This document shows positions 58,067 to 64,000 of a stretch of 64,000 nt of DNA, piece after piece; within the stretch, counting starts at the first letter, position 1, and each line of letters starts with the position of its first letter. This stretch comes from Betaproteobacteria bacterium HGW-Betaproteobacteria-4 (GTDB taxonomy: Bacteria > Pseudomonadota > Gammaproteobacteria > Burkholderiales > Rhodocyclaceae), in the NCBI GenBank assembly GCA_002840785.1, contig PHCH01000041.1, positions 1 through 64,000 on the forward strand, given 5' to 3'. The notes under the pieces are model-generated. The model saw only the letters and a list, made by a program, of their open reading frames with translations, was not told the DNA's origin and did no database searches. The translations under genes were made by a program, and so were the position numbers.

Positions 58067-60133
58067 ATGTCTACACCGTTGTGGTTGGCGCTTGGGTGCG
58101 CCGTTCTAGCAGTGTTGTACGGCTGGATTTCCAGTCAGCAGATCCTCGCGTTGCCAGCCGGCAACGAGCGCATGAAAGAGATTGCCAAGGCAATTCAGGA
58201 AGGCGCGGAGGCATACCTCAGCCGACAGTACAAAACCATTGCCATGGTTGGTATTGTTCTCTTCCTGGTGATTGGCATCATTCCCAAGCTGGGCTGGCTG
58301 ACCGCCTTCGGTTTCCTGATCGGCGCCGTGCTTTCCGGTGCCGCCGGCTTTATCGGCATGAATGTTTCGGTGCGCGCCAACGTGCGCACGGCCGAAGCGG
58401 CGCGCAGCGGCATTTCGGCGGCGCTCGATGTGGCCTTCAAGGGCGGCGCGATTACCGGCATGCTGGTGGTCGGGCTCGGGCTGCTCGGCGTCGCCGGTTA
58501 CTTCGCTTTTCTCAAGTCGGCCAATGGTCCCGGTGCCGACTTGCACCATGTCATCGAACCGCTGGTCGGTCTGGCCTTCGGCTCCTCGCTGATTTCGATC
58601 TTCGCCCGTCTGGGTGGCGGTATCTTCACCAAGGGGGCTGACGTTGGCGCCGACCTGGTGGGCAAGGTTGAGGCCGGTATTCCCGAAGACGACCCGCGCA
58701 ATCCGGCGGTGATCGCCGATAACGTCGGTGACAACGTTGGCGATTGCGCCGGCATGGCCGCCGACCTGTTCGAGACCTACGTCGTGACCGTGGTGGCCAC
58801 CATGGTGCTGGCCGCGCTGATCATCAAGACGGCAACCGGTTTGGGCGAAAACCTGGTGCTTTATCCGCTGGCGCTGGGCGCGGTGTCGATCATCGCCTCC
58901 ATCGTTGGTTGCTATTTCGTCAAGGCTACCGAAGGCGGCAAGATCATGGCGGCTCTTTATCGCGGTCTGATCGTCGCCGGCGTTCTGGCCCTGGTCTTTT
59001 ATTACCCGGTGACTTCCTGGTTGATCGGCGCCGGCGCCACGCTGCCCGACGGTAGTGTGATCAACACCATGACCATGTTCGGCTGCTCCGTGGTCGGCTT
59101 GGTGCTGACCGCTGCGCTGGTCTGGATCACCGAGTATTACACCGGTACCGACTACGCGCCGGTGAAACACGTTGCCGCTGCTTGTCAGACCGGCCACGCC
59201 ACCAACATCATCGCCGGGATCGGTGTCTCGATGAAGGCGACCGCATGGCCGGTACTTTCGGTCTGTGCCGCAATCTATGCGGCCTTCGCCATGGGCGGCC
59301 TGTTCGGTATCGCCATTGCAGCCACATCGATGCTGTCGATGGCCGGTATCGTCGTGGCGCTTGATGCCTACGGGCCGATCACCGACAACGCCGGTGGTAT
59401 TGCCGAAATGGCCGAATTGCCGAAGGAAGTGCGCAACGTAACCGATCCGCTCGATGCGGTCGGCAACACCACCAAGGCCGTAACCAAGGGCTATGCCATC
59501 GGCTCTGCCGGCCTGGCTGCTCTGGTGCTCTTCGCTGACTACACCCATGGCTTGGAAGCCGTCTCGGGCAAGGTCTTTACTTTCGACCTGTCGAACCACC
59601 TGGTCATCATCGGTCTCTTCATCGGCGGCCTGATTCCCTTCCTGTTCGGCGCCATGGCCATGGAAGCGGTTGGCCGTTCGGCCGGAGCGGTGGTTGTCGA
59701 AGTTCGTCGCCAGTTCAAGGAAATTCCGGGGATCATGGAAGGTACGGCGAAGCCGGATTATTCGCGCGCCGTCGATATGTTGACCGTGGCAGCCATCAAG
59801 GAAATGATGATTCCGTCCATCCTGCCGGTCGCCGTTCCTATCGTCGTCGGCCTGCTTCTGGGCCCGGTGGCACTCGGCGGTCTGCTGGTCGGTACCATCG
59901 TGACCGGTCTGTTCGTGGCCATTTCGATGACGACGGGCGGCGGTGCCTGGGACAACGCCAAGAAATACATCGAGGACGGTCACTTCGGCGGCAAGGGGTC
60001 GGAGGCCCACAAGGCTGCGGTGACCGGCGATACGGTCGGCGACCCGTATAAGGATACGGCTGGTCCGGCGGTCAACCCGCTGATCAAGATCATCAATCTG
60101 GTTGCCTTGTTGATTGTTCCGCTGATTGCCTGA
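58067..60133 (+). CDS. hppA: Membrane-bound proton-translocating pyrophosphatase, K+-independent type
   Basis: The 688-residue protein has about 16 transmembrane helices. It hydrolyses PPi to pump protons, or synthesises PPi. Active-site segments are [57 protein letters not shown] and [20 protein letters not shown]. The diagnostic residue after GNTT is Lys ([17 protein letters not shown]), which marks the potassium-independent H+ pumps; K+-dependent ones have Ala. AGGGAGG lies upstream of ATG 58067. Confidence 0.96.
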   Translation: MSTPLWLALGCAVLAVLYGWISSQQILALPAGNERMKEIAKAIQEGAEAYLSRQYKTIAMVGIVLFLVIGIIPKLGWLTAFGFLIGAVLSGAAGFIGMNVSVRANVRTAEAARSGISAALDVAFKGGAITGMLVVGLGLLGVAGYFAFLKSANGPGADLHHVIEPLVGLAFGSSLISIFARLGGGIFTKGADVGADLVGKVEAGIPEDDPRNPAVIADNVGDNVGDCAGMAADLFETYVVTVVATMVLAALIIKTATGLGENLVLYPLALGAVSIIASIVGCYFVKATEGGKIMAALYRGLIVAGVLALVFYYPVTSWLIGAGATLPDGSVINTMTMFGCSVVGLVLTAALVWITEYYTGTDYAPVKHVAAACQTGHATNIIAGIGVSMKATAWPVLSVCAAIYAAFAMGGLFGIAIAATSMLSMAGIVVALDAYGPITDNAGGIAEMAELPKEVRNVTDPLDAVGNTTKAVTKGYAIGSAGLAALVLFADYTHGLEAVSGKVFTFDLSNHLVIIGLFIGGLIPFLFGAMAMEAVGRSAGAVVVEVRRQFKEIPGIMEGTAKPDYSRAVDMLTVAAIKEMMIPSILPVAVPIVVGLLLGPVALGGLLVGTIVTGLFVAISMTTGGGAWDNAKKYIEDGHFGGKGSEAHKAAVTGDTVGDPYKDTAGPAVNPLIKIINLVALLIVPLIA

Positions 60134-60150
60134 TTGGCGATATTGTTATG

Positions 60151-60177
60151 AAAAGGCGGCTGCGGCCGCCTTTTTTT
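60151..60177 (+). terminator. Intrinsic terminator of hppA
   Basis: A 10-bp stem (AAAAGGCGGC with GCCGCCTTTT) and TGCG loop is followed by further T, 18 bp after the hppA stop. Confidence 0.92.
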
Positions 60178-60240
60178 ACATTTCTTTGATTTGTAAATTT
60201 CAAGCCAAGTTAGAATTTACAAAAGAATTCAGGGAGGGGC

Positions 60241-62418
60241 ATGAGCGAGGTTGCAAGCGGTTCTGTCGGTGTCGGCAATTCAGGTGTGCGGGAAGATCTT
60301 CTGCACCATGATCCTTTACTCGACTGCCTGGTCGAGTTGACCCGTATCCATGGGCGTCCGAGTACGCGCGCCGCACTGGTTGCGGGGCTGCCTCTGGAAA
60401 AGGGTTCGCTGACGCCCTCCTTGTTCGGACGTGCGGCCAGTCGGGCCGGATTGTCGGCCAAGGTGGTCAAGCGTTCGCTCGATCGGATAGATGATGTGCT
60501 GCTGCCGGCCGTTCTGCTGCTCAACGGTGATGAAGCCTGCGTTCTGCTCGGTTGGGATGAGTCCGGCCAGACTGCCCGTCTGCTGTTTCCGGATACGGGG
60601 CAGGGTTCCCACCAGATGGCGCGGGATGACCTGGCGCTGCGCTATACCGGCATCGCCATTTTTGCCCGGCCGCATTTTCGCTTCGACAGTCGCACGCCGC
60701 AGGTCGGTGACGTCAAGCTGCGTCACTGGTTCTGGGGGGCATTGGCCGAGCAGATGCCGGTCTACCGCGATGTTCTCGGTGCGGCCCTGCTGATCAACGT
60801 GATGGCATTGGCCATGCCGTTGTTCACAATGAATGTCTATGATCGCGTCGTTCCCAACCGGGCGATGGAGACGCTGTGGGTTCTCGCCTTGGGCGTCGTG
60901 CTCATCATCGGTGTGGACATGGCGCTGCGCTCCCTGCGCGGCTATTTCATCGATCTGGCCGGCGCTCGCATCGACATGAAATTGTCGGCCGCCATCATGG
61001 AGCGCGTGCTGGGGGTGCGTATGGAGGCACGGCCGGCTGCGGTTGGTGCGTTCGCCTCGAATCTGCGCTCTTTCGAGTCGGTTCGTGATTTCATCACATC
61101 GGCTTCCGTCACGGCTTTTATCGATCTGCCGTTTGCCCTGCTTTTTGTCCTGGTCATCGCGCTTATCGCCTGGCAACTGATCATCCCGGTCTTGCTGGCC
61201 ATCGTGGCTGTGGTGATTTATGCCTACGTGCTGCAACACAAGATGCACGCTCTCTCGGAGTCGACCTATCGGGCCGGCGCGCTGCGCAACGCGACCCTGG
61301 TCGAAAGCCTGACAGCGCTGGAAACGATCAAGACGCAAGGGGCCGAAGGGCTGATGCAGGCCAAGTGGGAAAAGACGGTTTCCTTCGTCGCCGGAGTCAA
61401 CAATCAGATGCGTTTTCTGTCTGCCGCGGCGACCAACGGGGCAATGGAAATCCAGCAGATCGTCAATATCGTGGTCGTGATTGGCGGGGTGTACCTGATC
61501 GCTGACGGACAGCTCAGCATGGGCGGTCTGATCGCCTGCACCATGCTGACCTCGCGCGCGGTCGCTCCGCTGGGGCAAATGGTTGGGTTGCTCATGCAGT
61601 ATCACAATGCCAAGGTGGCGCTGACCTCGCTTGAGCAGATTATGCAGAATCCGGTTGAGCGGCCGGTCGATGCCAATTTTGTGCATCGCCCCGAACTCAA
61701 GGGCAATATCGAATTCCGCGATGTTCAGTTCAGTTATCCGAATTGTCAGGTTGCCGCACTGAAGGGGCTGAATTGTCGGATCAACGAAGGTGAAAAGGTC
61801 GTGGTGATCGGCCGCATCGGTTCGGGAAAGACGACCTTGCAGAAATTGCTGCTCGGCCTGTACCAGCCGACCGGCGGTGCGGTCAGCATCGATGGTGTCG
61901 ACCTGCGCCAGCTCGACCCGGCCGACCTGCGGCGCAACATCGGCTATGTGGCGCAGGATGTCACCCTGTTCTACGGAACCCTGCGCGACAACATCGCGAT
62001 CGGTGCCCCCTATGCCGACGACGCCACTATCGTGGCTGCCGCCGAGGCTGGTGGCCTGACCGAATTCGTCAATCGTCATCCCGATGGTTTCGACATGATG
62101 ATCGGCGAGCGGGGAGATTCGCTGTCGGGCGGCCAACGACAGGGTGTGGCGATCGCCCGGGCCTTCCTCATGGACCCGCCCATCCTGCTGCTCGACGAAC
62201 CGACCAGCGCGATGGATTTTTCCTCCGAACAGCAGTTCAAGGAGCGTCTCCGGGTCATGGCGGCGCACAAGACGGTGCTCATCGTGACCCATCGCAACAG
62301 CTTGCTTGACCTCGCGACGCGGGTTTTGGTCGTTGATGATGGCCGTATCGTGGCCGACGGTCCGCGTGACCAGGTCATTCAGGCGTTGCAGAGCGGCCGG
62401 ATCGGGAGGGCGTCATGA
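60241..62418 (+). CDS. Type I secretion ABC transporter, LapB-like
   Basis: The 725-residue protein has an N-terminal C39-like domain (1-130, LLDCLVELTRIHGRPSTRAA) without the catalytic Cys and His of processing peptidases. Six transmembrane helices (about 165-450) and an ATPase follow, with VVIGRIGSGKTTLQKLL, LSGGQRQGVAIARAFL and ILLLDEPTSAMD. The layout matches transporters exporting RTX adhesins of the LapA kind. ATG 60241 has GGGAGG upstream. It overlaps the adaptor gene by 4 bp. Confidence 0.9.
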   Translation: MSEVASGSVGVGNSGVREDLLHHDPLLDCLVELTRIHGRPSTRAALVAGLPLEKGSLTPSLFGRAASRAGLSAKVVKRSLDRIDDVLLPAVLLLNGDEACVLLGWDESGQTARLLFPDTGQGSHQMARDDLALRYTGIAIFARPHFRFDSRTPQVGDVKLRHWFWGALAEQMPVYRDVLGAALLINVMALAMPLFTMNVYDRVVPNRAMETLWVLALGVVLIIGVDMALRSLRGYFIDLAGARIDMKLSAAIMERVLGVRMEARPAAVGAFASNLRSFESVRDFITSASVTAFIDLPFALLFVLVIALIAWQLIIPVLLAIVAVVIYAYVLQHKMHALSESTYRAGALRNATLVESLTALETIKTQGAEGLMQAKWEKTVSFVAGVNNQMRFLSAAATNGAMEIQQIVNIVVVIGGVYLIADGQLSMGGLIACTMLTSRAVAPLGQMVGLLMQYHNAKVALTSLEQIMQNPVERPVDANFVHRPELKGNIEFRDVQFSYPNCQVAALKGLNCRINEGEKVVVIGRIGSGKTTLQKLLLGLYQPTGGAVSIDGVDLRQLDPADLRRNIGYVAQDVTLFYGTLRDNIAIGAPYADDATIVAAAEAGGLTEFVNRHPDGFDMMIGERGDSLSGGQRQGVAIARAFLMDPPILLLDEPTSAMDFSSEQQFKERLRVMAAHKTVLIVTHRNSLLDLATRVLVVDDGRIVADGPRDQVIQALQSGRIGRAS

Positions 62419-63830
62419 AGCGCCTGAAAGCGATCTTTGAGGCGATGCATGCCTGGCTGGAGCGCGTCGCTCAGAAGGCGACGCCCTACGTCGAGCGCAT
62501 CCTTGGCCGCCTGCCGAGCCGGGAGGAGGTCGAAGTCGTCGATTTCGCCACCGATGCTGATCTGGCCATGCTGCGTCAAGAGCCGCTGCGGGCTCGCGTG
62601 CTCTTGCGTTCGATCGGAATTGTTTTCGCCGTCTTTGTCGTGTGGGCCGCTGTCGCTCAACTCGATGAGGTGACGCGGGGCGAGGGCAAAGTCATTCCGT
62701 CCCGGCAGGTTCAGATTCTGCAAAGCATCGATGGCGGTCTGGTTTCCGAAATCCTCGTGCGCGAAGGCGAGATCGTTCAACCCGAGCAGTTGCTGATCAA
62801 AATCGATGAAACCCGTTTTGTTTCTTCGGTGAAGGAAAACCAGGCCCAATATCTCGGGTTGGTGGCCAGAGCGGCCCGCCTGCGCGCCATTTCGGAAGGC
62901 AAGCCATTCGTTCCGCCGCCTGAGGTCATGAAGGAGGATCCCTCCATCGTTGCGCAGGAACGCCAGTTTTACGAGGCGAGAAACGACGAGCTGACGGCGG
63001 CGGTTTCGATTGCCCGCCAGCAACTCAATCAGCGCCACCAGGAACTGAACGAGGCGCAGGCGAAACGGGCGCAGGCTTCACAGGGTTATGAACTGACTTC
63101 GAAAGAGCTTTCGGTGACGCGTCCCCTGATCAATTCGGGGGCCGTGTCCGAAGTTGAGTTGCTGCGTCTGGAGCGCGATGTTTCGCGTTATCGCGGCGAG
63201 CGCGACATGGCTTCGGCCCAGATCTCCCGGGTTCAGTCATCGATCAACGAGGCGCAACGCAAGATCGAGGAGGTCGAGCTGACCTTTCGCAACGAAGCCA
63301 GCAAAGAGCTTTCCGAAGTCATGTCCAAGCTCAACAGCCTGGCCGAGGGGAGTGTGGCGCTATCCGATCGCGTCAAGCAGTCGTCGATACGCTCGCCGGT
63401 CAAGGGCACGGTCAAGCGTCTGCTGGTCAATACCGTCGGCGGCGTCATCCAGCCGGGCAAGGACATGATCGAGATCGTTCCACTCGAAGATACCTTGTTG
63501 CTCGAAGCGCGCGTCTTGCCGCGGGACATTGCCTTCCTGCGGCCGGGGCAGCCGGTGATCGTCAAATTTACTGCCTATGATTTTTCAATCTACGGCGGTC
63601 TGGATGGCACGCTCGAACACATCGGCGCCGATACGGTCATGGATGAAAAGGGCAATGCCTTCTACACGGTACGGGTGCGCACCAGCAAGCCCGGTTTCGG
63701 CGATGCCAACCTGCCGATCATTCCCGGCATGATTGCCGAGGTCGATATTTTGACGGGCAAGAAGAGCGTTCTCGCCTATCTGCTCAAGCCGGTCCTGCGG
63801 GCCAAGAGCGTGGCTTTGACGGAGCGTTGA
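62415..63830 (+). CDS. HlyD-family membrane fusion protein, LapC-like
   Basis: The 471-residue protein has one N-terminal transmembrane helix (SIGIVFAVFVVWAAVAQLDE), a lipoyl-like segment (QVQILQSIDGGLVSEILVRE), a long coiled coil (about 170-310) and a C-terminal beta-barrel (RSPVKGTVKRLLVNTVGGVI, FTAYDFSIYGGLDGTLEHIG). It bridges the inner-membrane ABC transporter to an outer-membrane TolC-type channel. It is translationally coupled to the transporter upstream; its TGA overlaps the next ATG. Confidence 0.92.
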   Translation: MKRLKAIFEAMHAWLERVAQKATPYVERILGRLPSREEVEVVDFATDADLAMLRQEPLRARVLLRSIGIVFAVFVVWAAVAQLDEVTRGEGKVIPSRQVQILQSIDGGLVSEILVREGEIVQPEQLLIKIDETRFVSSVKENQAQYLGLVARAARLRAISEGKPFVPPPEVMKEDPSIVAQERQFYEARNDELTAAVSIARQQLNQRHQELNEAQAKRAQASQGYELTSKELSVTRPLINSGAVSEVELLRLERDVSRYRGERDMASAQISRVQSSINEAQRKIEEVELTFRNEASKELSEVMSKLNSLAEGSVALSDRVKQSSIRSPVKGTVKRLLVNTVGGVIQPGKDMIEIVPLEDTLLLEARVLPRDIAFLRPGQPVIVKFTAYDFSIYGGLDGTLEHIGADTVMDEKGNAFYTVRVRTSKPGFGDANLPIIPGMIAEVDILTGKKSVLAYLLKPVLRAKSVALTER

Positions 63831-64000
63831 TGGTTCATTGCTTTGTTGACCGTGATGCAACGGCCCTGCCATCGTGGCTGGAGGCCTTTCCTCAGGCGCG
63901 AGTGGCGCGCCGTGAGGCTGCGCAACTGCCCGCTGGCATGGGGGTCCTCTGGTGCCGTTGTCGACCGGAGGAAAATCTCGCGACGATCTTGGGCGCCTTG
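63830..64000 (+). CDS. Start of an unidentified gene (3' end outside window)
   Basis: The 57 visible residues begin MVHCFVDRDATALPSWLEAF and continue in frame to the window edge. ATG 63830 overlaps the stop of the HlyD gene, so it belongs to the same operon. No family is recognisable from this part; a response regulator or accessory protein of the secretion system is possible. Confidence 0.5.
   Translation, partial: MVHCFVDRDATALPSWLEAFPQARVARREAAQLPAGMGVLWCRCRPEENLATILGAL

Overview
The window looks like chromosomal DNA of a denitrifying betaproteobacterium of the Rhodocyclales, close to Dechloromonas or Azonexus. This rests on high G+C, a cytochrome cd1 (nirS) denitrification cluster, a cyanophycin locus of the betaproteobacterial two-synthetase type, PEP-CTERM proteins, a DUF3460 protein and a lap-type secretion system. 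The assignment is by gene content only.

Layout. 1-5.05 kb: end of nirS, a di-haem cytochrome, a cupredoxin, nirC, nirF, a nirD-nirL fusion, nirG and nirH. 5.1-7.5 kb: an A/T-richer island on the minus strand with two small exported proteins and a TIR-like protein. 7.5-15 kb (minus): a cyanophycin locus (ABC transporter, DUF1854 protein, two cyanophycin synthetases, both with broken frames as given). 15.1-17.85 kb: nirJ and nirN, separated from the rest of the nir genes and preceded by an FNR/DNR-type box. 18-27.5 kb: small membrane and PEP-CTERM genes, an L,D-transpeptidase, an SpmA/SpmB-type protein, and a periplasmic binding protein coupled to a hybrid kinase. 27.66 kb: tRNA-Leu(GAG). 28-36 kb: housekeeping genes, then a di-haem peroxidase coupled to a GGDEF-EAL protein. 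36.2-45.8 kb (minus): a four-gene operon with nucleotide-binding-like (TIR/NDT/SLOG-like), lipase, CHAT and M15 peptidase domains, which looks like a conflict or stress-response system. 46-52.8 kb: a YkgJ protein, a giant hybrid kinase, sodB and xseA. 53-60.1 kb: exbB-exbD-lpxK-ycaR-kdsB-adk-pfp-hppA, joining envelope synthesis to pyrophosphate metabolism. 60.2-64 kb: a LapB/LapC-like type I secretion pair.

Two patterns cut across the genes. First, a 38-bp motif is scattered in 17 clear copies, in both orientations. Its core is GCTACGGTCAACCGG and it continues with two A-tracts one helical turn apart. It sits just after stop codons and also inside reading frames, where it supplies the signal peptides of NirC and NirN and parts of LpxK, KdsB and XseA. 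Its build resembles a DNA uptake signal. Second, several conserved genes (adk, both cphA genes, a PEP-CTERM gene, a DUF3149 gene and the CHAT domain) seem to lack short internal segments. Because adk is essential, assembly or consensus deletions are the likeliest cause, and the broken genes should be checked before any biological reading.
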